Shown: positions 1-7,871 of the stretch, one piece after another
Layout: each line of letters begins with the position of its first letter
Numbering within the stretch: position 1 is the first letter of the stretch
Assembly (NCBI GenBank): GCA_003224075.1
Contig: QHYF01000134.1
Coordinates: 1-21,307 of the forward strand
Length of the DNA: 21,307 nt
DNA from: Acidobacteriota bacterium
GTDB lineage: Bacteria > Acidobacteriota > Terriglobia > Acidiferrales > UBA7541
Direction of reading: 5' to 3'
Translations under genes and position numbers: made by a program
The notes under the pieces: model-generated
Told to the model about the DNA's origin: nothing
Database searches by the model: none
The model's input: the letters and a program-made list of their open reading frames with translations, nothing else

Positions 1-1529
1 AGCATTGGGCTTCCATCCTTGTCGAGAAGCACTTGCTCTCCGACGGCTTGCCGAATGATTTGTAAACCAATTTTTTGAGCTTCGAGTGCGGTAGTATTGG
101 GCCGGTAAAAGAACCCTTCGACGGCTGTATCTTCCATGAAATCCAACTTGATATACCCAATATTCCATTCGTTTGCCAGCGTCGAGTAAGTCTTACGCAA
201 ATACTCCTGAGCGCCGGGATTCGTTGTATCGAGCACAAATAACCGGTCCTTGCCACCAACCTGCCCGATGCGGATCGGATCACCTTTCGCGTTGTGCACC
301 AGCCAGTCGCGATGATTTTCATAGATCCAAGACCGGTCCGCAACCTGGAAGGGCGCGGTCCACACGCCGGGAATCAAACCTTCGCTGCGAATCCTTCGTT
401 CCAGCGCAGCCATACCATTCGGGAAAAGTGTGGAGTCTGGCGTAGCGTATTCGCCTCGGGCGTACTGATACCCCTCATCAATGTGGAAGAACTGATATCC
501 CAGCGACTTCAAATGTTGAGCCAGCCAGTGAGCGTTGGTTAATGCCGTGCCTTCATTGAGTCCGAAATAATAAGCGGTCCAGCTCCACCAGCCCATCGGA
601 GAGGGAGACGAAGTCCGAGCGTGATGGAGCACGCGAATCAGCGAACCATATGTTTCCAATTGGGAGTGGTAGTCGCCGCTCACGCCGAAAAAGAGTCTCT
701 CGGAATCCAAAGCTGCACCCGGCGCAACAGCAAGGCTCAGTTCCATTTGATCTTCAGACGGCGATTGTTTCAGGGAGTTCTCTTTGGTCAGTTCGGTCGT
801 GCCCGTAGAGTCAACCTCGAATGCCTCGATTTGCGGGGCGTTCAATGAGCCGCCGACGTGAAGACGGGACACGGTCAGAAAGCGATTGGAAGTGAGCGCG
901 CCGACAAAAAAACTGACGTGACTCTGCCGATTGTACAAAAGCTGGCTGCCGACTCCGCGATGCATGCCTTCCACATCCCCAAGGTCGCGGATTTTCAGGG
1001 CAGGGCGGTCTTCGCTAAAACTGTCTGAGAGAACCCGGTCTAAAGCGGCCGGCCCGCCCAAATCGAGAATCCTGTTTTGTCTCGCTTCGATCGGACGAAT
1101 GGCCTGGATGTGGATTGTTCTCCCCGCGTTCTCCAGCACCTGAACTTGGATGTCGCCGAATGGTTTGTCCCTGTAAGAATGCAGTGTACAAATCAGCTCG
1201 GGAGCGCCTTCAAGTCCTGAGTGCCTCACCGTCCATTCATGAGCAGTCCCCAAATCATCGTTCACGATGGACTCGGCGATTGAATGCTTCGGATAATCGC
1301 GGGCGTGAAGCCAACGCCCATCTACCTTCGCGGCGACACTAGCGGTCAATACGTCCGCGGCGGTGCCGAGTTGTCCGATGGCATAGTCTCCCGTTGTAGG
1401 GCTAACCGTCACGCGCAAACCTTGTGAAGTTGTCTCCTCAGCCAAGATGACGCAATTGAGCGAACCCACTAGAAGCCCCAGAACACCAATCGATGTCACC
1501 GATCGACAATGAACGATTGACAGATTCAT
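1..1529 (-). CDS. Secreted alpha-galactosidase-like glycoside hydrolase (clan GH-D, GH36/GH27 type), 3' end outside window
   Basis: The minus strand is open from the ATG at 1529 to the window edge (509 codons, no stop), so the gene is partial at its C-terminus. The start has a clear GAGGTG ribosome site five bases upstream. Residues 1-30 look like a Sec signal peptide (hydrophobic IGVLGLLVGSL, possible cleavage after VILA). Residues ~35-300 would be the N-terminal beta-sandwich. The TIM barrel then begins with WWSW at ~315 and continues through HIDEGYQ at ~348, a FPNG..AL...I...GL.PGVW segment, and YIKLDF, where D463 sits at the expected catalytic nucleophile position of clan GH-D. The acid/base residue would lie beyond the edge. 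The likely role is release of terminal alpha-galactose from oligo- or polysaccharides outside the cytoplasm. Exact family (GH27 or GH36) and substrate cannot be fixed from this part. Confidence 0.85.
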   Translation of the reverse strand, partial: MNLSIVHCRSVTSIGVLGLLVGSLNCVILAEETTSQGLRVTVSPTTGDYAIGQLGTAADVLTASVAAKVDGRWLHARDYPKHSIAESIVNDDLGTAHEWTVRHSGLEGAPELICTLHSYRDKPFGDIQVQVLENAGRTIHIQAIRPIEARQNRILDLGGPAALDRVLSDSFSEDRPALKIRDLGDVEGMHRGVGSQLLYNRQSHVSFFVGALTSNRFLTVSRLHVGGSLNAPQIEAFEVDSTGTTELTKENSLKQSPSEDQMELSLAVAPGAALDSERLFFGVSGDYHSQLETYGSLIRVLHHARTSSPSPMGWWSWTAYYFGLNEGTALTNAHWLAQHLKSLGYQFFHIDEGYQYARGEYATPDSTLFPNGMAALERRIRSEGLIPGVWTAPFQVADRSWIYENHRDWLVHNAKGDPIRIGQVGGKDRLFVLDTTNPGAQEYLRKTYSTLANEWNIGYIKLDFMEDTAVEGFFYRPNTTALEAQKIGLQIIRQAVGEQVLLDKDGSPM

Positions 1530-1599
1530 TGGATCACCTCAGCTTGACCGCCCGAGTTGTTACTCCAAGGGGCATGGGGAGTCTATCTCACACCTGCGC

Positions 1600-1710
1600 A
1601 CGGTTGAATTGGATTTGACGATCGACATCAAGACTCACAAACCTTGGATTGTAGCGAAAGGAGACAAACTCATCATCGAGATGCCGCATGATCCCGGCGT
1701 GCGCGAGTGA
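1600..1710 (+). pseudogene. C-terminal remnant of an unidentified protein
   Basis: One plus-strand frame reads a protein-like tail of about 35 residues (LRTVELDLTIDIKTHKPW, then IVAKGDKLIIEMPHDPGVRE) ending at TGA 1708-1710. The alternating hydrophobic/charged pattern looks like the last beta-strands of a real protein. There is no ATG or GTG in this frame upstream, and by 1529 the frame has run into the start region of the opposite-strand hydrolase, so the body of the gene is missing. I do not recognise the family. It is best read as a leftover of a deleted gene; chance coding-like sequence is possible. Confidence 0.35.
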
Positions 1711-2490
1711 GGCTCTCTCTTGTAATGCTCACTTTGCCGCCGTTCTCGACCCCCAGTCTGTTTTCTTCCGCTGGTATCTACCTTCTCGTTCAGCCCGATT
1801 CAACTTCATGAACTCGGTGTTGCCCACCAACGATATTTCCAGTTATAGAAATCATGATAACGTTTGCATTCTGTCCGGAGGGCGCGGCGGGAACGAATTA
1901 CTATTCCAACTTTCTGTCGAAAAAGTGCGTTCTCGGACCGAATGGATCGAGAATCAAAGTTAAAGGTGTTTACGTAGTTGCTGTAAGCATCTGATAGAGT
2001 GAAGGCTGCACCTGATGGGCGTGCAGCTCAGTTTGCGAGAGCACCTGCTTTGCAAGCACGAGCCCGGAAGGATCTGATCTGCGCATTCTGGAATTTGAGA
2101 GTAAAGCCATCCACTTGGAATGGGTCGCGCCTTCATGCGTCACCCCACCCGGTTCTGTGCGATACAGGTCATTCCTCTGTTGAGCGAGCTTTCTATCGTT
2201 CCGGGGAAGTGGCCACCGGTTTGATTCCTCAATTTGAAAAGGAAACGTGCGGCTGGAAAGACTTTTTCTCGTTCTCTCAGGTCGGGTTGTGCACTCTCGG
2301 CACTCCAATGAGGGGTTTCCCGGCCCAAACAACATCACGGACTCCGATCTGAAGACGCACGCGATGAAAGCTCGCATACTGAACAAATGGCATTCGCCAG
2401 ACGCGTTGTCCCTTGCGAGAATCCAAATCGTTCCTTGGGAGGCGACACTCACCGAATATGTGGGGACTGAGGAGCGGTGGATTAATGACT

Positions 2491-2546
2491 CGAGGTTTTA
2501 ACCCTCGGGTTTCCCGATACCCAAAGGCGGCGGTTTTCCCAACCGC
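2491..2546. repeat. Cluster of three short palindromes
   Basis: Three hairpin-forming palindromes lie within 56 bases: CGAGG-TTTTAAC-CCTCG (2491-2507), TCGGG-TTT-CCCGA (2505-2517, sharing two bases with the first, so the two are mutually exclusive) and GCGGTT-TTCCC-AACCGC (2530-2546; the last extends to GGC/GCC with one bulged G). No T-tract follows. This density is typical of dispersed intergenic palindromic elements of the REP type. It lies 150 bases upstream of the tRNA gene. Other copies cannot be seen in this window. Confidence 0.4.
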
Positions 2547-2693
2547 GCCAGCGAATTCCAATCAAAGTGCGGATTGATTTTGCAGGACTTATGCTATCTG
2601 CATTCTCTGGACGGCCACAGTTTCGTTGTTATAGTGCACCAAAAGCGGACCAAATAAATTAGAGAACTGTGCTAAAGTATTGGAAATATTGGA

Positions 2694-2787
<94 letters not shown>

Positions 2788-3153
2788 GTTTTATCCAACC
2801 CGTCTGGTCACAAGTGGTTGCGCAAGACTCTGGTGCACGGGTGAGGCGCAGGCTAATAATCTTGCCTGGGCGCGTTCGTAGCAAACGCGCATACCTTGAT
2901 GATGGGAGCATAGTGATCAATCAGAGAGCTGAGAGTCTTGCACTCGAACGCTCGGCGGCTCTTGCGAAATTGTGATATCGCGATGGCAGCGCGATACGCC
3001 GACGGCGCTCTCTCGCACGTCGCTACCTCCGATTGCTTATTCAAACGCGTTGCTGCCCACCATGTCGCCAAAGCCGCGCTCGGTCGTTCGGCATGCACGC
3101 CCCTGAAGTCGTTTCCCGTTCTTGTCTTGAATCCCACGGATTCTTTTTTCAAT
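2788..3153. other. Intergenic region downstream of the tRNA, no gene recognised
   Basis: Open frames on both strands are short and do not look like proteins. The only clear structure is a hairpin at 2870-2890. No integrase fragment or repeated tRNA 3' end was seen, so there is no sign of an island inserted at the tRNA. Confidence 0.5.
2870..2890. other. Perfect 7-bp hairpin downstream of the tRNA
   Basis: GCGCGTT (2870-2876) and AACGCGC (2884-2890) pair perfectly around a 7-base loop, about 80 bases after the tRNA. It could help end or process the tRNA transcript, but no run of T follows, so a classical intrinsic terminator is not supported. Confidence 0.35.
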
Positions 3154-3195
3154 TTGACGTTAGTCGCTATAATGTTAGATTGACTGTCATAATTT
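3154..3195 (+). promoter_or_regulatory. Conserved 42-bp block A, upstream of the TetR gene (putative promoter/operator)
   Basis: The block starts TTGACGTTAGTCGC, contains an imperfect palindrome (ATGTTAG 3172-3178, CTGTCAT 3184-3190) and ends CATAATTT. It matches block C before the TonB receptor at about 30 of 42 positions without gaps, with both ends identical. It contains TATAAT at 3168-3173. Its place ~55 bases before the TetR start fits an autoregulatory operator. Function is inferred from conservation and position only. Confidence 0.5.
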
Positions 3196-3250
3196 CTGCT
3201 GCGCGACCCGTATGGCGCGTGAACCAAAACGTCGAGGAGAAGATCGAATC

Positions 3251-3970
3251 ATGCCGCGTGCCAAGTGCGCCCAAGGCCATTCGTCGGCCACGCCCCACGC
3301 TAATTCCAAAACACGCCACGGCCTGAAACGGAAACCCGTCCCTTCGCAGCCCGGAACGGAAGCTGGCCGTGAACTCCCCGGCCTTCGGGAGCGCAAGAAA
3401 GCGCGGCTTCGCCAGCAGATCGTGGAAACAGCGCTGCGCCTTTTCCGCGAACGAGGGTATGAGAACACGCGGATTGACGACATCGTGCATGTTTTGGAAG
3501 TCAGCCAGCCGACTTTCTTCCGCTATTTCCCGAGCAAGGACGCCGTGTTGCGTGAAGTGGGCAAAAGAGGCTTCGCCTGTCAGGCGGAGAGACTGAAGTC
3601 GGAGCTTTCCAGCAAGGCCTCAACGGCAGAGCGCTTGCGCCGGTTTTATGAAACGATAGCCAAGATTGCGGAAGCTGACCGCCCACTCTGGCAAGCCGTG
3701 GTGCTTGCTGGGGCGATGGATCCCGTTCGTTCACCCGACATGCGGGGACCCGAGGAAGCCAGCGTCAGCCTGCTCCGAGAGATACTCGCACAAGGCCAGG
3801 AACGCGGAGATGTGACGCGCGCTTTTCCAGTTGTGCACATTGCGGAATTCATGGAAGGGCTTTTTAACACCGTCGTTCGACAGTGGGCTGTGGATCTCAC
3901 AGGGCCTCACAAGTTGAGCGAGCGCGTGCGCAGCGCAGTGGAGTTCTTCCTGCGGGCCGCCAAGCCCTAA
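3251..3970 (+). CDS. TetR/AcrR-family transcriptional regulator
   Basis: A 239-residue regulator counted from the ATG at 3251, which follows GAGGAG by 11 bases. An upstream in-frame ATG at 3212 has no ribosome site. The first ~45 residues are a basic, low-complexity extension. The helix-turn-helix domain then starts at ERKKARLRQQIVETALRLF and contains the family signature RGYENTRIDDIVHVLEVSQPTFFRYFPSKDAVL. The rest (~110-239) is the variable ligand-binding and dimerisation part, and no ligand can be named. It probably acts as a homodimeric repressor. It lies between two related upstream blocks and directly before a truncated alcohol dehydrogenase, so it may control itself, that gene and the TonB receptor. 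Confidence 0.9.
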   Translation: MPRAKCAQGHSSATPHANSKTRHGLKRKPVPSQPGTEAGRELPGLRERKKARLRQQIVETALRLFRERGYENTRIDDIVHVLEVSQPTFFRYFPSKDAVLREVGKRGFACQAERLKSELSSKASTAERLRRFYETIAKIAEADRPLWQAVVLAGAMDPVRSPDMRGPEEASVSLLREILAQGQERGDVTRAFPVVHIAEFMEGLFNTVVRQWAVDLTGPHKLSERVRSAVEFFLRAAKP

Positions 3971-3985
3971 ACGATTGCCCTCCTT

Positions 3986-4165
3986 ATGAGAACCGCCGTT
4001 CTCCACGAATTCAAGCGTCCGCGCTCGATCGAAGAAGTCGAACGGCCAAAACCCAACCAGAATGAAGTTCTGATTGCCGTTGAGGCTTGCGGCGTATGCC
4101 ATTCCGATTTGCACGTAGCGACACTTCACCTTGACATTCGTCGCCTGTATACGAATCGACGATGA
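3986..4165 (+). pseudogene. Truncated 5' fragment of a zinc-dependent alcohol dehydrogenase
   Basis: The ATG at 3986, 15 bases after the TetR stop, opens a 59-codon frame. Its first ~45 residues are a textbook N-terminus of a medium-chain zinc alcohol dehydrogenase: MRTAVLHEFKRP, then PKPNQNEVLIAVEACGVCHS and DLHVA, including the Cys of the catalytic zinc site (GVCHSDLH). Similarity stops right after DLHVA (~4120). The frame then runs 14 unrelated residues into a stop at 4163-4165, inside sequence that begins the block B motif. Intact family members have ~340 residues, so this is a remnant left by a deletion or replacement and cannot make an active enzyme. The spacing suggests it was once co-transcribed with the TetR gene. 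Confidence 0.85.
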
Positions 4166-4172
4166 CAATTTT
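4131..4172 (+). promoter_or_regulatory. Conserved block B, inside the truncated dehydrogenase region (putative regulatory site)
   Basis: It begins TTGACATTCGTCGC, matching block A at 12 of the first 14 positions, and ends with an AATTTT tract. The middle differs and holds its own inverted repeats (ATTCGT / ACGAAT and TCGTCG / CGACGA). It is weaker than A and C and may be a relic promoter that came with the junction that cut the dehydrogenase gene. Confidence 0.3.
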
Positions 4173-4279
4173 CCGCGCGGGACCAGACGCGCAGTCCGCC
4201 CCGGCGGATCCGGAGAAGGAACTGGGATGGACTGACCGTGCGGCATGACGCTTCTCATCGAAGGCTGCACACTTCAGTC

Positions 4280-4321
4280 TTGACGTTAGTGCTTAATACA
4301 TGATAGGGACTATCATAATTT
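4280..4321 (+). promoter_or_regulatory. Conserved 42-bp block C, upstream of the TonB receptor (putative operator/promoter)
   Basis: It begins TTGACGTTAGT and ends CTATCATAATTT, both nearly identical to block A. Its core is a perfect palindrome, ATGATAG-GGA-CTATCAT (4300-4316), the size expected for a TetR-family operator. It lies about 200 bases before the receptor start. The likely binder is the TetR protein encoded just upstream; this is inference. Confidence 0.55.
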
Positions 4322-4411
4322 TGAATTCCGCCGTCGAGGGGTGGCTCCTGAAAAACGATCCGGAGTCCGCCGCAATGCCGGGTGCTCGACAGTGAGCCTG
4401 GAATATAAAAG

Positions 4412-4446
4412 AGAATCCGAGCTAGTAGCTGTCGTAGCCGGATTCT
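4412..4446 (+). promoter_or_regulatory. Leader stem-loop before the TonB receptor (terminator or attenuator-like)
   Basis: AGAATCCG-(A)-GCTA pairs with TAGC-CGGATTCT: 12 base pairs with one bulged A around a 10-base loop. It is followed by the T-rich TTGCTTTTG (to 4454). It lies ~75 bases upstream of the receptor start. It could be an intrinsic terminator or a leader attenuator; the T tract is interrupted, so efficiency is uncertain. Confidence 0.45.
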
Positions 4447-4522
4447 TGCTTTTGAGGAGCAGAGCGAGCTTGGGCGTACTCGAAAAGAGATTCGTGATGT
4501 CTTGTGTGGACCAGGAGGAATT

Positions 4523-7276
4523 ATGAAATCAACCTTACTGGCAAATGTCTTGGTGTCTGCGCTGTGTTTCTTTTCGGTCAGCCCTGCGGCGCGCGGGCAG
4601 GGTGTGGGCTCTTCCGGCGACATCCGGGGTACAGTAACCGACCCTGCTGGGGCGCTCGTGCCAAAGGCCGCAATCACTGCCGAGGAACCCGATAAGGGAA
4701 TCCGGCGCACGGGAGAGTCCGACGGGAACGGAGAATATCAGTTGACCGGACTCCCGCCTGCAACATACACGGTGACCATCCATGCGTCCGGTTTCCAGAT
4801 CGAAAAGATTAAGGATGTGATTGTGACCGTGGGACAAACTGTCGTTCTGGATTTTCACCTGAAAATCTCGACGGGCTCGCAAATTGTCGAAGTGACGACG
4901 GAAGCGCCGGTCGTTGAAACAGAGAGAGGCCACCAAGCCGACACGATCAGCGAACGGTACATCAAGGAACTGCCCATCGACCGCCGGGACTACCTCACCT
5001 TTACTTTGTTGATGCCCGGCGTCTCTAATTCCACTCGGGTAGCTTCCGACCAAGATTTTCGCGTCAAGCAGACCCCGCAAAGCGGCCTCTCTTTTTACGG
5101 CAGCAATGGGAGGGGCAACAGCGTCACCGTCGACGGGGGGGAAGCGAACGACGATTCGGGCGGCGTCCGCCTCACCGTGAGCCAGGATGCGGTTCAGGAG
5201 TTTCAGGTCAACCGCAGCAACTATACCGCAGAGCTTGGAGGGGCCAGCGGAGCGTCCATCAACATCATATTGAAGTCCGGCTCAAACCAGGTTCATGGAA
5301 GTCTTTACGGATTCTTCCGGAACGATGCGATGGATGCCAGTAACCCGTTCGCGATCAGCCAGGCGCTGGGGCCCGGGGCCGTGTTCAATCCGGCCCAGCC
5401 CGATTCCACGGGCACTCCGCTCAAGAACTCGCTGAATCGCCAGCAGTACGGTGGATCCGCGGGCCTTCCGTTTAAGAAGGACAAGAGCTTTCTTTTTGCC
5501 GCGTTTGAGGGTTTGCGACAAGATGCGCAAAACGCCGTTCCCTTGCTTACGAATACGAGTGTTTTCCGGCCTGACAACGGTAGCCCTATCCTTGTCAAGG
5601 GTGTTCCAGTTCCCACCAACAACCAGGTCGCCATCTTGAACGCCCTGGCGGCCAGAGGAGCTGCAACGGTGCCTTGCCTCAACGGGCAGCCCGCCATCCC
5701 CGCAGCCACATGTGCCGCCCTGCTGACCAGCGCTTTGACGGTCTCGCAGTCGACTGGCCTAAGCGCTGGCGCTGCCGCGAGGAATATCTTTCTAGTGAAT
5801 CAATTTGAAAATAATGGGGGGCTGTTTTCTTACAATACGCGGCAGTACCTTGCCTCCGGCCGCTTCGATCACCATTTCAGCGATGCAAACCAACTCACGA
5901 TCGCGTACAGGTACGGACGGGACCGGGAAGAGAACCCTGACGTGCAATCTCTCGTGGGCTTCTCCAGAGGTAGCTCCATTCACGATTATGAACACACCGC
6001 CCAGGCTGCCTGGTATCACCTTTTCGGCCCTCGCAATCAGAATGAGGCCCGCGCGCAGTGGGCCTACACCAGCTTCAACGTAATTCCCAATGAGCCAGGC
6101 GAGGTCGGGCTGGATATCCCCGGATTCGCGAACCTGGGCACGCAAATCTTTCTGCCCAATCTAACGATCACGCGTCGTTACGAAGCGGCGGACAACTTCA
6201 CGATGATCCGCGGCCACCACACCATGAAGATGGGTGGCTACTTTCTCTATCGAGGAAATCATAGCGAGTCGCATACCTTTTTCCCCGGTCGGTTCGTTTT
6301 CGGCAGCCTGCCTGGGGGGCTCCTCAGCCCCTGCCTGGCAGCGCCGGCGGCAGCCTGCGGACTTACCGGAGTAAGTCCAGCCGTCCTCAACTCGCTCCAG
6401 ACCGTTTCGCTGGGGCTGCCGCAGTTCTATCAGCAGGGCTTCGACAATCCTGTCTATAACTACCCCAGACCCTTTGGCGCTGGCTTCTGGCTGGATTCCT
6501 GGAAACTCCGTCCAAACTTTACGTTCAACTTTGGCGTCCGCTATGAGATCGACGCGCAATACGGTCCGCTCAACACGGACAAAAACAACTTCGCGCCTCG
6601 CGTCTCCTTTGCCTGGGATCCCCTCAACGACCACAAGACGGTGATCCGCGGCGGGTACGGAATCTTCTACTCGCCCGTCTATGGCCAGATCGCCGACGTG
6701 GTGCAAACTCTGGGGCTCGTCAATGGATTCCGCCAGATCGCTCAAATCTTTGTGCCCCTTACCGGCGCTCCTGGAAATCCTTCGCTGACTTCCGCGGCCA
6801 TCTTCCAGACGCTCTTTGCCCAGGGCAAGATTCAATGCACTACACCGGCACCGGGAAACGCCGCCTGCATAACTCCGGCCGATCTAGCGCAGTTTGGCAT
6901 TGCCGTCACACATACCGGACCTGTTCCGCCGCTCTCGGTGCTCTTCAGCGGCCAGCCGGGCTACCGAAACCCATACGCACTGCAGGCGGAGTTTGGCATC
7001 GAGCGAGAGATCGCGAAAGGAGTATCCGTTTCCGGGAGCTACATCTACGTTCATACCATCGGACTGCCCTGTGGCGATCGACACCAACCTATTGCCGGCG
7101 CCGTTCGTGCCTGCTGGACCCGCAAACATCCCCTTCCGGCAGTGGAGTACGAGTGCGGGGTTCCCATGCGCGGGCGCAAACATCGTCAATTGCTTTGTGA
7201 ATCCGCTGCTTCTCCAAAACAACCAGTATTCGTCTCTTGGAGGAGCCGTCTACCAGGGCGGGATCCTGGAGGTTAA
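4523..7276 (+). CDS. TonB-dependent receptor (Oar/SusC-like), N-terminal part; gene broken by a frameshift near 7067
   Basis: An outer-membrane receptor for TonB-driven uptake of an unknown ligand. The ATG at 4523 is chosen over 4502 because AGGAGGAATT directly precedes it. Residues 1-26 are a Sec signal peptide (cleavage after ARGQ). Residues ~33-115 form a carboxypeptidase regulatory-like beta-sandwich (GDIRGTVTDPAGALVPKA, ..GEYQLTGLPPATYTVTI). Residues ~125-255 are the plug (ELPIDRRDYLTFTLLMPGV, SVTVDGGEANDDSGG, FQVNRSNYTAELGGASG), and the beta-barrel follows. Family-like sequence ends at ~residue 849. After that the frame reads unrelated residues to a stop at 7276 because of an extra base in a CCC run (7067-7069). 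Dropping one C joins this part to the entry at 7071, giving a 1115-residue protein, normal for the family. Confidence 0.9.
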   Translation: MKSTLLANVLVSALCFFSVSPAARGQGVGSSGDIRGTVTDPAGALVPKAAITAEEPDKGIRRTGESDGNGEYQLTGLPPATYTVTIHASGFQIEKIKDVIVTVGQTVVLDFHLKISTGSQIVEVTTEAPVVETERGHQADTISERYIKELPIDRRDYLTFTLLMPGVSNSTRVASDQDFRVKQTPQSGLSFYGSNGRGNSVTVDGGEANDDSGGVRLTVSQDAVQEFQVNRSNYTAELGGASGASINIILKSGSNQVHGSLYGFFRNDAMDASNPFAISQALGPGAVFNPAQPDSTGTPLKNSLNRQQYGGSAGLPFKKDKSFLFAAFEGLRQDAQNAVPLLTNTSVFRPDNGSPILVKGVPVPTNNQVAILNALAARGAATVPCLNGQPAIPAATCAALLTSALTVSQSTGLSAGAAARNIFLVNQFENNGGLFSYNTRQYLASGRFDHHFSDANQLTIAYRYGRDREENPDVQSLVGFSRGSSIHDYEHTAQAAWYHLFGPRNQNEARAQWAYTSFNVIPNEPGEVGLDIPGFANLGTQIFLPNLTITRRYEAADNFTMIRGHHTMKMGGYFLYRGNHSESHTFFPGRFVFGSLPGGLLSPCLAAPAAACGLTGVSPAVLNSLQTVSLGLPQFYQQGFDNPVYNYPRPFGAGFWLDSWKLRPNFTFNFGVRYEIDAQYGPLNTDKNNFAPRVSFAWDPLNDHKTVIRGGYGIFYSPVYGQIADVVQTLGLVNGFRQIAQIFVPLTGAPGNPSLTSAAIFQTLFAQGKIQCTTPAPGNAACITPADLAQFGIAVTHTGPVPPLSVLFSGQPGYRNPYALQAEFGIEREIAKGVSVSGSYIYVHTIGLPCGDRHQPIAGAVRACWTRKHPLPAVEYECGVPMRGRKHRQLLCESAASPKQPVFVSWRSRLPGRDPGG

Positions 7277-7871
7277 GAAGCGCATGAGTCAGCACTTCAC
7301 CTTGTTCGGGAGCTACACCTACAGCAAGGCGATCGACCAAGTGACGGATTTCAACAGCGATTATGGTCCGGCAGATCAGACCAACCTTGCCGGAGAACGC
7401 GGCCTTTCTACTTTTGATCAGCGGCACAAGATCGTGTTTGCGGGGATGCTTGAGAGTCCCTGGAAGAACCCCATCCTCGCTGATTTTCAGTTGTCGCCGA
7501 TCGTTCGTTACAACAGCGCGCATCCGTTCAACTTGCTGGCTGGAACGAACGTGAATAATGACCGGCACAGCACGAATGACCGCCCGCCAGGAGCGGGGCG
7601 CAACACCGGTATCGGTCCAAACGATGTCACGTTCGATCTGCGTTTGAGCCGTCAGTTCAAGTTGACTGAGAAGGCCCGCTTGCAATTGCTCGCGGAGGGT
7701 TTCAACCTTTTCAACCGGACAACCTTTGCGAGCGTCAATAATGTCGTGGGAGTTCTCGCCCCGCCGTTTGATTTGAGCGGATCCAGCGCTTCATCGCCGA
7801 GCAAGCCGCTGGGTTTCACATCGGCCTTCCTGAAGCGCGAAATCCAGCTTGGGTTGCGCTTGACTTTCTAA
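7071..7871 (+). CDS. TonB-dependent receptor, C-terminal barrel part (same gene as 4523-7276, other frame)
   Basis: This frame continues the barrel exactly where the upstream frame loses it: after YIYVHTIGLP comes VAIDTNLLPAPFVPAGP, then VYQGGILEVKKRMSQHFTLF, YTYSKAIDQVTDF, GERGLSTFDQRHKIVFAG and FNLFNRTTFASVNNVVG. It ends REIQLGLRLTF. A final phenylalanine is the usual outer-membrane barrel assembly signal. The 266 residues are not an independent gene; no ribosome site precedes the GTG at 7071. They are functional only if the frameshift is a sequence error or is bypassed. Confidence 0.85.
   Translation: MAIDTNLLPAPFVPAGPANIPFRQWSTSAGFPCAGANIVNCFVNPLLLQNNQYSSLGGAVYQGGILEVKKRMSQHFTLFGSYTYSKAIDQVTDFNSDYGPADQTNLAGERGLSTFDQRHKIVFAGMLESPWKNPILADFQLSPIVRYNSAHPFNLLAGTNVNNDRHSTNDRPPGAGRNTGIGPNDVTFDLRLSRQFKLTEKARLQLLAEGFNLFNRTTFASVNNVVGVLAPPFDLSGSSASSPSKPLGFTSAFLKREIQLGLRLTF

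Larger units (their letters stand above)
1530..2693. other. Gene-poor, probably decayed interval
   Basis: About 1.16 kb between the alpha-galactosidase-like start and the tRNA holds no convincing intact gene. Open frames here are short, lack ribosome sites and have irregular composition. It contains a C-terminal gene remnant (to 1710), a possible 46-codon frame at 1854-1994 (plus strand, starts MITFAFCPEG, no ribosome site, not recognised), and a cluster of short hairpins at 2491-2546. The last ~100 bases before the tRNA are AT-richer and probably carry the tRNA promoter, but no pair of boxes stands out. Confidence 0.5.
4166..4522. other. Long upstream region of the TonB receptor
   Basis: This 357-base gap has no gene of its own. 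It holds block C (4280-4321) and a leader stem-loop (4412-4446). A transcript starting near block C would have a leader of about 200 bases. Confidence 0.5.

Noticed and set aside
1970..2452. 160-codon open frame on the minus strand
   Set aside because: No ribosome site, irregular composition and no family-like segment; lies in the gene-poor interval. A real orphan gene is possible but not supported.
2461..2550. Possible tRNA-like structure with a TTA (ochre-reading) anticodon loop
   Set aside because: The arm sizes fit but there is no 7-bp acceptor stem, no D arm and no TTCGA-type T loop, so it is not called as a tRNA.
6161..6835. 224-codon open frame on the minus strand
   Set aside because: Antisense to the TonB receptor, rich in charged residues with no domain pattern.
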